Shown here piece after piece: positions 37,404 to 48,345 of a stretch of 64,000 bases of DNA (its first letter is position 1; each line of letters starts with the position of its first letter). Made by a program: the position numbers and the translations under genes. The notes below the pieces were generated by a model. That model searched no databases and was not told the origin of the DNA. It saw nothing but the letters and a program-made list of their open reading frames with translations. This stretch comes from Amyelois transitella. Lineage: Eukaryota; Arthropoda; Insecta; Lepidoptera; Pyralidae. The stretch lies in the NCBI RefSeq assembly GCF_032362555.1, contig NC_083505.1, positions 6,315,501 to 6,379,500 of the forward strand. Reading direction: 5' to 3'.

Positions 37404-37940
37404 TTTATCTCACATAAATGCACTTATATTTATAGTGAAACAATATTTTTATGTTTAGTGTAAAACAAAATCCGCAATAATATTATTACTTTCAACAGAA
37501 GGAACGAGCTTTGAAGTACTTGCAAAAATCGATTAAAATAATATCATGTCATGTATTATTTCGGTTCGGCTTCGGTCAGTTTGTCGGCTCTGCTCTTCCT
37601 TCTTGGCCCAACTCTACAGAAAAAAGCGAATGTATGAAACGAATGGAAATTTTTAAGGCGTTTATTTTCGAAAGACGTTTTAGTTCGATGGACAAATGTC
37701 GGCTTTCGAAATTTGCCGGATTATAATGAACCGCCATCTTAGATTCGCTATGCTGGGTGCCAAAGCATATCATTTCTCCGTACATACAATCGTGATGCCT
37801 GTTTGTTGTTTCTGTTAGATTTTAAAATATCTGAGCTTATTTTTCAAACAAGCTGCATATTTTTTCGAAAATCTTATGTGGGTGGCGTGTAGGTACTAGA
37901 GCTACAATAATCAAACTAAACCTGACGATTATACTAGGCC
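37404..37940. promoter_or_regulatory. WDR82 upstream region
   Basis: Contains the WDR82 leader and promoter on the minus strand. An AT-rich stretch (37425-37500) precedes a GC-richer block at 37560-37760, where overlapping frames in both directions have no recognisable product. The transcription start is not identifiable. Confidence 0.35.
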
Positions 37941-38165
37941 GAATCAGAATTGCCCCAGTTTTAACAGTTTTACAGCACAGTACGGCTGCATTCTGTGCCA
38001 AATTTTGCTATGCAGTCACAAAATGCGGGAATATTATACCATCTCCAATTAGAAATTTAAAATCTGCTAAGACATTTAAGCACAACCTTAAGGCAGTTTT
38101 AGGTACTGTATTATTGACCTCTTGGATGCTACGGGTCCATACACCCGGATTTTTTAGAGGTTTGC
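37941..38165 (+). pseudogene. LINE reverse-transcriptase C-terminal fragment
   Basis: One frame contains IPSPIRNLKSAKTFKHNLKA, the SLPxxIRxxxSxxxFKxxLK pattern of LINE polymerase C-termini. It continues into sequence shared with the reversed repeat at 35580-35540, which suggests that the repeat is the 3' untranslated part of the same LINE. Confidence 0.5.
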
Positions 38166-38560
38166 CTGTTATAAATATATAAATCCAACACCTAGACGCC
38201 CTTTGGAGAGGTTGATGTTATGTTGTTCTCCTGCCAAAACCTGTTTGCAAAATGGGTTTTAGCGACGATATGACCATGAACAGGTCTAGGCAGGAGGTGG
38301 AGCTATTACAAAATAAGGAAAGGAATGATGGGTTATGGAGTTGACGTTTGGATGGATAATTAAACTGGGCTATTGTTGGAGAAGTTCGGCACCTGCCATA
38401 ATCATGAATACGTGACTATCATGTGGCAGGTGGTGACTCGCCACTTACTAAATGGGCTCCTCAAATCAGTCACCATGATTAGCAACAAAGGGTCAACATC
38501 AGCGTGAGTGGCAAAGGATGTCGAGAGGTGAGACTGCGGAGCGTGAAATCGTTGTGATCC
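38125..38560 (+). repeat. Repeat flanking WDR82, right copy
   Basis: Direct-orientation partner of 35020-35580. It contains GTTGATGTTATGTTGTTCTC, CATGAACAGGTCTAGGCAGG, ACGTGACTATCATGTGGCAG and GGATGTCGAGAGGTGAGAC, in the same order as the reverse complement of the left copy, with scattered substitutions and small indels. Confidence 0.75.
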
Positions 38561-38820
38561 AGTCAGGCACCCCCGGCGTTATGACTTTTTACACTTCCAT
38601 CCTTCGAGCATATAGTTCTCGCAACTCCACTCTGACCGGCCGGTTAAGACAAGCCAGAGGTAGGGGTCCTTTCCCTCATCGGTTTCCACTCTGACCTTGG
38701 CGAAGGAAGACCGGAGGCGAGGATCAGGGGCCTCCCCTGGGAGTATTCAGGTCCGTGGGGTCGCTGATCCCTAACAGCTTGCCACAAGTTGCCCTGCGGA
38801 GACTGAAGTCAAACGAATCA
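38560..38820. repeat. GC-rich dispersed repeat of unknown class
   Basis: A strongly GC-rich block with words such as CACTCTGACCGGCCGGTTAAG and GGGGCCTCCCCTGGGAGTATT, abruptly different from neighbouring DNA. No intact frame was recognised. It may be the 5' region of a LINE. Confidence 0.4.
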
Positions 38821-39214
38821 GCTACTCTGTAATATGTATGGAAATAACGATGATTTATGGTCCATTAGTTGTTGAGTTTATTCGTTACAAAAATACGATT
38901 CTTTTTTTCTCCATATTTGCTGTCAACTGTTTGTGCCCTGGGGCTCCGCTGCCGTGATAATTTCGGGATATAAAGTACTTTTTGTTAATCCAAATTATTT
39001 CTTATGTTATGCCAACACATTTTCAATATTTTGATCGTTTTCTTTATTTCTCTTTATGTTTTTTTATATCACCACCACAATGAAATTAATAATGATACAT
39101 CTTTAAATGTAATCCATCATTAATTATTTGAAAAAAAAAAGCTTCTCTAATAAAAATCTAAACACATCTATAAAACCTTAGTTAAAAAGAGTTAGTAGGT
39201 ACATTCCAACCTAC
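38821..39214. other. AT-rich intergenic DNA, nothing recognised
   Basis: No gene, RNA or repeat structure was recognised. Confidence 0.4.
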
Positions 39215-39593
39215 ATACATGCAATCGTATCTTTATCGCTTACGTTGTAGAACTCATAGTTAGACAAAACCTGCAAAGCTCTGAAAAAAACTGAAAGGCC
39301 ATGTTCAGCTAGTGACGGAATTTAGATTCAAATAGCGACAGGCAGATTGGCCATAAAAGAAGAAAGCCTAAAAGAAGAATGCCAAGCTTCTTCCCTTCTT
39401 CGTCTTTCCATTGATGGACTTTTACAATCTGCAAAGAAAAACAAGCAGCTAGCACACACTATGTTTTTTTTCTCTGCTACCAAACCAGCAAAGAAGCTTG
39501 ATTGCTCGATGAATGAGTCTATTCTTAGTCGCCTTTTACAAAATCCATAGGTAAGGGATGATCCTATTCGAAAGTGTCAGAAACCATACAGCA
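39215..39593 (-). mobile_element. RTE-derived short element, strongly diverged
   Basis: Family landmarks persist in order: the CATACATGCAATCG tail, GGCCATGTTCAGCTA, ATTCAAATAGCGACAGG, TAGTCGCCTTTTACAAAATC and the ACCATACAGCA end. The middle has an extra 100 bases including a chance frame. The Helitron-like element at 39598 follows almost immediately. Confidence 0.6.
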
Positions 39594-39597
39594 CTTA

Positions 39598-39795
39598 TCC
39601 TACTACTATTATAAAGGCGAAAGTTTGTATGGATGTTTGTTACTCTTTCACGCAAAAACTACTGAACCGATTACCATGAAATTTGGTATGTAGGTAGCTG
39701 AAGACCCAGAATAACACATAGGCTACTTTTTATCCCAGAGTTCCCGCGGGATTGATAGGGTTTCCATGCGGACGAAGTCGCGGGCGGCCTCTAGT
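39598..39795 (+). mobile_element. Helitron-like element, intact short form
   Basis: TCCTACTACTATTATAAAGG to GCGGGCGGCCTCTAGT. Internal landmarks are TGTTACTCTTTCACGCAAAA, CTGAACCGATTACCATGAAA, GAAGACCCAGAATAACACAT and GTTCCCGCGGGATTGATAGG. It serves as the uninterrupted reference for the copies at 18255 and 62172. Confidence 0.7.
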
Positions 39796-39871
39796 AACTA
39801 ATATATGTATTAGTTGTTAAATTAAAACGTACTATAAAGATTATAACTACAAAAGTAAAGACTAGGTACTC

Positions 39872-40122
39872 ACCACGTTAAAAATTATCCAATCTAAATT
39901 TTTATTTTGAAATGATTTTGTTTTCTATCATAAAGCATTTAAAAAAAAATTAAATTTTGTCCTAAACTCCTGTTCTGATTTGGATATTCTAATAAATAAT
40001 GCATGAGATGGATTCACTTTGTAGTAATTAAAGTCAGTTACAGTCAGTGTTGCGGTCGACATTGTACTGGTTGACTTACTGATATAAACTTGTGTTTTGG
40101 AAACATTTTCTTCTCGAGACAA
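39872..40122 (-). other. Possible 5' exon of an unidentified minus-strand transcript
   Basis: An ATG at 40063 opens a 45-codon frame, MSTATLTVTDFNYYKVNPSH..., that ends at TGA near 39928. A longer in-frame extension reaches 40122. A good GTGAGT donor follows on the minus strand at about 39871. I do not recognise the peptide, and a run of T bases near the end could hide a frameshift. No partner exon was found. Confidence 0.25.
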
Positions 40123-40384
40123 AAGCGATTGGCATCCTCCTTTAATGTATATTTAAAACGTTCGCACTGGCTAAATCACGATTTTCGGTGATAAACCTTA
40201 ATCAACAGTGGTTTGTAAACAGTCCGGACATATATTATACGAACAAATTACGATGTGCATAGCCATAAACTATAAACTTCTAGAAAAAATCGGTTGGTTA
40301 CTTTCGGTGGTTTTTCAAATCGGTTGCTTAAGGAGAACCAAAGATAGGTAAATATGACCAAAATGGCGTCTGACAAGTGGACAC

Positions 40385-40500
40385 TAGTATGAACTGTCGA
40401 AATTATACTTATCTCCTTCTATTATAGAGCAAAAACAAATAGATGAATATATTGGTATCTATCACCACTACATCTATGTTATAATTCATCAGTCTAAATC
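40385..40500 (+). repeat. Short dispersed repeat also found near Rab14
   Basis: Shares an ordered set of words with 225-330, including GTCGAAATTATACTTATCTC against GACGAAATTATTATTATCTC and AGATGAATATATTGGT against GGATGAATATATTTGT, plus a following CATCTATGTTATAAT block. Confidence 0.55.
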
Positions 40501-40719
40501 AACAGTACCTATATGAAGATTAGAAAACGGGAAAATCTTTTCCATATCATGATGTGGACACTCTGCTTAGAAGGAGATAAAGGGACAAGAATATTTCAAG
40601 GTCTTTTCCTCAACAATAAGTTTTGTTTGCCTCTAATTCAAGTTCAATCTCCTTGATCAGCACTATATCAAAGAATTCCGATTCCGATACTAAAGCAATG
40701 TAATTAATATATCATAGTA

Positions 40720-41616
40720 CAGTAATACCTCGGACTTACGCGATAGGTGGGACTGAGCGCTATCCGCGTAAGTCGAATTCGCGTAAGTCGGGGTACAATT
40801 TTGCATATAAAGACATACAAAGTATATTTAATTGGGACTGGAGACTAAATAAAACAATAATTTAGGAAATAATTAGTATCTAATTTTAGATAATATGACA
40901 AACTATATTAATAGAGTGTATAAACACAATCCGAAGTTATTTTGATGTAGAAGGTTTCATAAATTGTAACAAAGTCGTCTGACGAGTCAATGATTTTTTC
41001 TTCTCCCGTAATATCTCCTCGTAGCATCCTAGTAATTTTTTTATTCTATGTTTTGTAACAAAGATGCGCTCTTCATTGGAGTCTATGTTTTCCAAAATTG
41101 TTAACCCTTTTTCAATCGAACTGAGGGCTTCTGTCAAGTTTCCAACTGTCATTTGATCTTCTAATTGAACTGGATCCAAAGAATCATGTTTATCAATTTC
41201 TTCCTCTTGTTCACGCATTGTCATGAGCTCTTCAATTGTAAGCTCCTCATTGTATGAATCCAACAGCTCTTGAACATCATCACTATCCACTTCTAAATTT
41301 ATTTTTCTACCAAGTGAAAAGAGTCGGTTCTACTTCGTTTGGATGCCATAGTACTTAGTAAATATCTCAGGTCGTCGCACAACGCACAAAAAAACACAAA
41401 ATCGTAACTTATGTACCTACGCGCCGATTCCGCACTACACGTCTGTGCCTGTTATTAACTGAACGAATAATAATGCAGGCGGGAGGAGTCAGAAACAAAC
41501 GCCGACGCTTTACCTTGACTACGCGACGTTCAAACAGAAAACGAATAGACGAGAAAATTAAATCGCGTAACTCCGAATTCGCGTAAGTCGAGGTAGCGTA
41601 AGTCGGGGTATTACTG
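40720..41616 (-). mobile_element. Tigger/pogo-like element, internally deleted
   Basis: The inverted ends CAGTAATACCTCGGACTTACG and GCGTAAGTCGGGGTATTACTG are flanked by TA (40718-40719 and 41617-41618). Each end holds extra GCGTAAGTCG subrepeats (40765-40790 and 41575-41605). A minus-strand frame (41290-40937, about 117 codons) contains VDSDDVQELLDSYNEELTIE, EELMTMREQEEE and FMKPSTSK. This matches the acidic C-terminal tail of Tigger transposases. The DDE catalytic domain has been deleted. Coding and TIRs agree. Confidence 0.85.
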
Positions 41617-41618
41617 TA

Positions 41619-42756
41619 TCTAATAATACAGCCGAGGCACCGTCCGGCCGATTAGCGACCAGCGATTGATTGGTAATGTTGCGAGCCATGCGAGTAAAAG
41701 GCATACGCACACCTAGCTATATTATATATTACTTTTGTTGATTTGTTATTTGTATTTCGTATCACAGTGTTTCACAGTTAAACCTCTGAATTGATTTTAA
41801 TAAACTACATAAATTTTACACTTAGTTTAGACAGTTTAGTAATACCTAACAATTTTCATGATATGTAATAGCAAAAAATTCATAAATTGCAAAAAGAAGA
41901 GTTTAATTTATTGTGTTTTAACACGTTGCGCAGTTCTCCATTGTAGTAAATTGGTATACCACGTCTTATCCAACGACATAAAAATTAAGACACACATCAC
42001 ACGAAGGTCGAGGTAGGTAGAGGCGATCTATCACTAATGGTCAGGCTGCATAAGCGTTGTTCTTTGCCTGGCACTTATAAGACAAAAGAAAATAAAAAAA
42101 ACCAAGCAAATTATCGAAGAAAAGACATAACTTGTGGAAAACAAAATGGATGGAGAGTAATGGCGTATAGTGAGATATCTGAAGTGCATTATTTCCTTTC
42201 TATAAGTGCGGAATCTCGTTTTGTAATTGAAGACAGTTTATATTAACTTTTACTTCCAGCAAATTATCTTTATATTTGCCCGCCGTAGCTTATTATCTAT
42301 AATATAGAATCGTGGATGGATTTCTTGAGTATGGTATCCATTTTGTGATCAGCCTTGTTGTGTGGCGTTTTTGGTAAGTATTGAATATGTACAAAATTTT
42401 TTCACAGTATCCTATTTAAACTGTGCTACGTTTGGATCAGAATTGTTATCAAAACTGGTAAGACATTCCTGATTGCGGAATTTACGATTTGTACCTAGTT
42501 TTACCTATGTGCTCTTACTTTCTTCTTTTTTCGTTTCCAATTGTAATCTGCAGTAGGTGTCGGATGCTCCGGAGTAAAATAACAAAATGAATGGTACCTA
42601 CCCGTGATCAAACCTATGAACCTGGAAAGGCAAAAAGCACAATATATTTCATATGAAAAAAACAAGCGGGTCGTAGGAACTAGTAGGTATTTATTCTAAA
42701 ATATTAACGATTTGATATGGTACGAACCTAGGTACTTGCTTGAAATTTTATAATAT
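41619..42756. other. Intergenic DNA, nothing recognised
   Basis: AT-rich with short frames only, including one of 69 codons at 42037-42246 that has no recognisable motif. TAGGTAGG/GTAGGTAC words, common in this genome, appear repeatedly. Confidence 0.4.
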
Positions 42757-42950
42757 TTTGCGCCCTTCGCTGTTGAGACAATGGGTCCATGGGGCCAGAA
42801 GCAAACGCCCAAATGGCTCAAAATTCAACGCGTCTCCATGAGGTAACGGGTGATCCAAGGGCTGGCGGCAGTCTCTTCACCCAAAGAATCTATGTTGTAG
42901 TGCAGAGACGCTATGCTGCCATCTTACTGGGCATCCTGGACACTTCACAT
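42757..42950 (+). pseudogene. Probable LINE polymerase C-terminal scrap
   Basis: A frame reads GDPRAGGSLFTQRIYVVVQR followed by RYAAILLGILD. It resembles the extreme C-terminus of a group of insect LINE polymerases with an RAGxFLxQRIxxAVQRGNA motif. Assignment is from memory and the element is otherwise gone. Confidence 0.45.
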
Positions 42951-44574
42951 TACTTATGAAACATAAAAGTTTATTGTGAGATGTCCACCATGAATTAGGT
43001 AGGTACAGGTAGGTACCTACCCAATTGCATTATATTATGTTGCATTTTGAAGTGATCATTCATTTATTTTATAATAATGGGTTTGTTACCAAATTTTTAA
43101 GTAGGTACTTACCTACTCAGACTTAACACATGTTTGGCCTCCCAAACTGTCAAAGGTCTAAGCTCTAATAGGGCTAAGGTAGGGCAATCTGAGAGTAATT
43201 TAACACATCAGATTTGTGGGAAATATTTCTACAGTTGAAGTCTTCGACATGTGATGTAAACATAAAAGGTTAACTGATTCCTTGCGGATGACACGTATCT
43301 GTGCCATCACTTTTTTTGCGTGTGGCCTTAGGCACGGATGTGTGCCATTTTGAAATCGATGCTAACTCTTTCAATTTAGCTTTAAAGAAGTTTTTACCCA
43401 GAAACAAACTATCATAATTTTGCATGTATATTAAGCTCGTAGTTTTCGTTTCTGGATATTGGAAAAAATTTTATTAAATAGGGGTAACCAACCTATAAGT
43501 TGCCTTATTTTTTATTTAACCATCATAATATGAACAATTATAAATGTATTAAACAGTAAATAACAACATTTATTAATCAGACAACATGATCCAAAGTGTT
43601 AGTTACAAAAGCTTATAATCTATGTTAGTAAATACAATTTAAAAATAAAAGAATGTTGTCACAGACTGTTCTCTGTGGATTCATTTTCAAATAACTGGAC
43701 AGTCCCCACAATTGGCTATGGCATCCAAAACACTATCGCGGCTAACGCTAAGTTTTGTGAGTGTTCCTCCCAGTCTTGTGCATCGTCGCATTGTGTTTCA
43801 ATCTCTGTCTTGGGAATGTACTTTCTTTTACGCCGCAATTAACAGAACTTAATTAAATTTAAATTGAACAGTAAATATAAAGACAAGATTTAGCAAAGTT
43901 AAATTTTTTACTGACTAAACCTTTAGACATAATTTAATCATATGGCGTTGGGCACTGATCAGTGTCACGTTATTTTTGTTCGACGCTACAGTTAAAAGTT
44001 AGCGAAATTAGACATTGCAATGAATCCGTAAAAAATTGTCACGATTTATCTTTACTTTATTATCTTTTTACACTATATATTATTGATCTTCAATACAGAT
44101 TATTTAGATGGTCAGGATATGTTCAATCAAATCAATTTTAATTTTTAGTTGTAATTTTTATTTAGTAGGTATTACATGGACTTATTCCATTTCTACAAAG
44201 GTTTTGTGATCTCTCATGAAATTTTAGGGATCCTTTTATAGAAAGAAAGAAATTAAAAATCTTGTTATTACAATAAATGTCACTGACCAACTTATATAAA
44301 GTAACAGCCAAGTGGTTAAGTTTAATAAAACTGCTAGCTACTTAATGTAACACTGCCATTAAACTACAAGAATAGTTTTATTGGAAGCTAGAATGCAATT
44401 TAATTATATTGGTTTATTTCTGTTTCTAACCACACCACGGCACTAGTTTCTTTGTTTACAAAATCATCTCAATTTGCTCTTGTAAAGACCTATGCAGAGA
44501 GAGTAATGATGGCAGCTTAACATACTATTGCACTACAACACTACACAATGCATGAAGGGAGCAGTGCAGTGCAG
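42951..44574. other. Intergenic DNA, no gene recognised
   Basis: Includes a GC-richer patch at 43260-43340 and another at 43720-43850. The second has a minus-strand frame reading NTMRRCTRLGGTLTKLSVSR, which I cannot assign. No TIRs or target duplications were found around either patch. Confidence 0.35.
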
Positions 44575-45285
44575 ATACAAGCACAAAAAATTTTATATGA
44601 GGATTTGAGTGCTTTTGCCTGGATAAATGGAGGGCACATTGAGTCACCATGGCTGTTCTATCTATGGATAGTTGTTTGACGATTTGAAAGAGCCTGAAAT
44701 TGAATTAAGGATGAATGAGTTACTCATCAAATGTCTTTTCTTTTTCCCTACTATCAGGTTATACTAGCGTCATCAGCTGAGGAGTTATGGGAGATGGTAA
44801 ACTGTATGTATGAAGGTTTTAAAGAATAACAAAGGAATGAAAGTGAATGTAAGTAAAGCAAAAGCATTGGTTATTAGTTGTATATCTAGGATCAAAGTTT
44901 AGATCAGATGGAGTGTGTTATAGTGATATTGAAAGGAGAGTGAACATGGGGAATGTGGTTCATGGAACTATGAGCATTCAGAAGCTGCCCAAAAATATGG
45001 CCTGGCTTTGCCAAAGGGTGTGTTGATCATTACATTAATATCCCATACATTAATGTTGAGACCAAGTTGTGAGTGGCAGAAGAAGCACGATAGCAGAATA
45101 AACGCGGTGGAAATAAGAGTGTAAATAGAAACAAACTTACCTTGATCAAATTAATTACTTCAGGCAAAAAGTCAAGTCAAGAATACCAGAAACCATCAAG
45201 CTTACATGAAGACTTATGAATGTGGATAAAGCAAAAGAAGTATACAAGGGAAAGAGGTTGATTTTTTGTGTGTATGTATTTTTAT
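44575..45285 (+). pseudogene. Degraded RTE LINE, reverse-transcriptase 3' half
   Basis: Follows the RTE at 21239-24472 in nucleotide order from about 23415 to 24430. Shared words include TTATATGAGGAT, AGGATGAATGAGTTACTC, AAATGTCT, GTTATACTAGCGTCATCAGC, GATATTGAAAGGAGAGTGAAC and the AGAAGCACGA block. Many stops and deletions, with the YADD codons already altered. Confidence 0.75.
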
Positions 45286-45589
45286 GCTATAAGAGAGTTT
45301 TTCTTTTATAAACATCCCACATCTACTAAGGTACATATTATCACGTCATTATTATTAGTACAATGTAGAAAGAGCAAGAAATGTTGAAAATATTTTATAC
45401 ATTTCCTGGCATTGTATTGATTTCTTAGGAATTTAATAGAATGCCTGTTAATGCAGATTTCGAGTGCATACATAAAATGATTCTTCTTTTATTCTATTCT
45501 ATTCTATAAACACTATTGACAGTATTGATCGACTAGTCGTTATCAAACTCGGATATTGCATCAAAACGGCTATCGATGCTATTGTTATT

Positions 45590-45710
45590 ACGGTTCCATA
45601 CCTAAAAGGGAAAAACGGGACTCTATTACTAGGCTGTATCTCATAAACCATGATAGCTAGAAAGCTGTAAAAAGCACAAATTATGTATTTCCGTTTCCTC
45701 TAAAACTAAA
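45590..45710 (+). repeat. Dispersed repeat fragment (CCATACCTAAAAGGG type)
   Basis: GGTTCCATACCTAAAAGGGA, CTGTATCTCATAAACCATGA and TAGCTAGAAAGCTG are also present, diverged, at 47905-48040 (TTGTATCTCATAAACCATTA, TAGCTATAAAACTG). They belong to one interspersed family whose far end (CGACTCGCACTTGGCCGGC) is visible at 48177-48195. Confidence 0.5.
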
Positions 45711-45821
45711 TAATATGTACTGTACATGTCGCAGAGAAATGAGGATATCAGAGATTTCACGAAATCCACTAGATATACCACGAAATTACGGAAGATGGTG
45801 AATATTCCCATTTAATACATC

Positions 45822-46250
45822 TTCTTACTAAAAAAGTATAGTGATATGACAAAATACTATTTCAATCTAGTGATATATCATTTCACTCATCTAAATCTAG
45901 TGAAATAAAGAATGAAAAAGGTTCTTGCTAAGTCCTTTTAAAAGTACTTACCTAACCTAACCTTTTCTTACGTGTGGAAAGCCGTTCGTCTACCCGGCCA
46001 GGTACGGGAAGCCGGACGGGTTATGTGGGGCTTGAACCCACTAAAACCATACGGTGCCATCGGCTACCGCTTCGCTGCCAGGAGCATGAGCTGCCCTCGC
46101 TCATATTCGTGACGCGGCTGCGCGGCTGTGTCCGTTTGGGTAGAGAGATGCATTGGACGATTTTTACTCGGAGGTATCCGTTTTTCTGACATTTCACTAG
46201 ATTTAATTTAGTGAAACGACATTTCACTGACTATTTTAGTAAGAAAGCGT
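45822..46250. mobile_element. TIR element with GC-rich core
   Basis: The left part CTTCTTACTAAAAAAGTATAG is inverted at the right as TATTTTAGTAAGAAAG. Both subterminal regions repeat AGTGAAAT/ATTTCACT (at least six times between 45840-45900 and 46190-46235). The core (45965-46150) is far richer in GC and does not match the arms in style. It has no recognisable protein. Confidence 0.55.
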
Positions 46251-46919
46251 CGTAAATAATTATTCAACATATGCCGTGATTTCGTGATTCCAGAGTTATT
46301 GTGATTGTGATTTATTTTCTCTGGTTACTTCATTTTCCTGCGACATACATACAATAAACGTATTGTTTTTTTCATATTATTTTGCTCAATATTAACAGGG
46401 ATAACAGGTAGACATTTAAAATTTTTATAGAATATTAACTTGCATATTATTTTTTAAAATAAATATGTTAATAACAATAAAGTACTTAAATATTAAAATA
46501 AACTTTCGTCAGGATTTGATCATGTGGTCTAGGATCTAGGCCTCATTCAATCGTTTCCGTTTACACTTTCCTTGTATCTTATCTGAGTAAAACAATTTTA
46601 ATTCATCCTCTTCACATGACCAAATTATCTAAGCGATTCTCAAAGCGGGTAGTTTGGAGACTGAACCAATAACTTTTTCTGACTCTCCAGTTTTTGGAGG
46701 AGAGTGTACCCTGTGATGAGGTTTCCATGCCGTGACTGTGGAAACATTCCCGGCACTAGGTAGTTGGCGTTGGATTTATGTGAATTTGAGTCCTACATAG
46801 TCAATGACTAGCCGGGAAGCTTATGGAAGGTTATGGAAGGATGACTAATAGTCAGTCAGTTTTTATAAAAACTAAAACAGTAAAATGGCAAGTGATTGAT
46901 GTGGTATGTGGAAAAAGAA

Positions 46920-47075
46920 GAAAAGTGACGTCATAAGAGAAAGATTACTAAGAGAAGAAAATCTAACATTTGAAAAATCACTGGAAATTGTTCAAACAAG
47001 AAAAATGTTTCAAATTGAAGACAAAGAAACTATTTGGAAAATAAAAAAAAGACAGCAAGTTTAAGGTGAAGTGCC
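46920..47075 (+). pseudogene. Gypsy-like gag fragment
   Basis: A short frame with VIRERLLREENLTFEKSLEI resembles the gag region just before the zinc knuckle of insect/nematode Gypsy-group LTR retrotransposons, where RERLL-E-LTLEKA-EI is conserved. Stops follow and no protease, polymerase or LTR was found nearby. This is a retrotransposon relic only. Confidence 0.45.
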
Positions 47076-47369
47076 TTGGCGTACATCGGGAAGACAAGCA
47101 GATGAATTTAGCGGTCACATTTCACTGCAACTGAGACAAATGTATCTGGCATCGAAAAATAATGTAATCTCATCTTGAGATATATTATTTGTTGATTTTA
47201 TCATGGAAGATGATTGTTTAATTTTTAAGAAGAAAGATGATGTAGACATAATAATGAAATATGGTCATAAAAAAAAATAGTATTTTAATTAAAATTACAG
47301 CAGTCTTTAGTGATTAATTTTATTAAAAATACTATATGGTACTTGACACATCTATGATCATGGTGTTAC

Positions 47370-47480
47370 TACCCTGGGCTCCTCTCCAGTGAGGTTAGAA
47401 GGATTAATGCCAGGAGAAGGAAAACTGTGATATGTTATTTCGTTAAGACTAAATGACTTTTTCAGCTCACTGCCATAATG
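47370..47480 (+). repeat. Partial copy of the 14.7-kb repeat
   Basis: GGGCTCCTCTCCAGTGAGG and its surroundings resemble the GAGGAGCCC block of 14752-14985 in reverse complement. Only a short core is shared. Confidence 0.35.
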
Positions 47481-47653
47481 ATGTGCATTAAGTTGGTGCT
47501 GGGACTTTGCTGTATAACTGTATGGGAAAAGTTATTTCGCTCTATGTTACCCTAATTCATAAGCGTATAGCTTTTCCCCTTAGTTACACATGCATAATCA
47601 ACGAACTCCAAGATCTGAGAAGATAAATCGTCCATTTCTCAATAATTATATTT

Positions 47654-47770
47654 GTACATACATACATACTACATATAATCACGTCTATATCCTTTGCGGG
47701 GTAGACAGAGCCGGCAGTCTTAAAAAGACTAATTGGCTTAATGTTAGAATATAGCCTGTCCAATTTGAAT
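47654..47770 (-). mobile_element. RTE-derived short element, 3' fragment
   Basis: CATACATACATACTACATAT, ATCACGTCTATATCC, GGGGTAGACAGAGCC and AGTCTTAAAAAGACTAATTG in family order. Truncated on the 5' side. Confidence 0.75.
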
Positions 47771-48260
47771 ATCACTTAAAAGGATTTCTTTTTATAATTA
47801 TTTATATTTGGCTTTTGAAAATAAATACTCAATACCTTTTGTTTAAATTAGTTTGTATTCAAATGCTGTGGTATCATGTGAAGTAGATATAGTTTTTAGG
47901 GTGAAAACGGGTACCTTTTACTAAGCCTTTACCGTCTGTCTGCCTGTCACCAGGTTGTATCTCATAAACCATTATAGCTATAAAACTGAAAATTTTTACA
48001 AATTATTATTCCCTTTGCTGTTATAACTGCAAAAACAAAAAAATTGAAAAATATAAAGCATGTATTAAGTTAAACGTAAACTTAATATATTTTTGTCGAT
48101 TTAAATAAACATGTAGAAACATGAACGTAACGTACATAAATATTTAAGTAACAAACGTGGCAAGGGAACATGTCCGACTCGCACTTGGCCGGCTTTTATT
48201 CATCAATTAAAATTTAGTGTTTGGTTCAGTGGATTCAAAACTTGCTTTCCTTGTTTTCAG

Positions 48261-48345
48261 AAATAAAATCCCGTTTAAAATGGGCCTACGAAACTATAGT
48301 TGGTTTCTTCAACAGAACATAATTTGTATTCACTCTTAAAGAGTG
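48261..48345 (+). promoter_or_regulatory. kismet 5' leader exon segment with a 19-codon uORF
   Basis: A strong acceptor (TTGTTTTCAG, 48251-48260) begins this exon. An ATG at 48280 opens a uORF of 19 codons that stops at TAA 48337-48339, six bases before the main ATG and in the same frame. The TAA also proves that the main frame cannot extend upstream. Confidence 0.7.

Noticed and set aside
43260-43870. Possible piggyBac-like remnant
   Set aside because: A TTAA is present at 43268, but no TIR pair and no transposase motif were found; the Cys-containing frame is too short.
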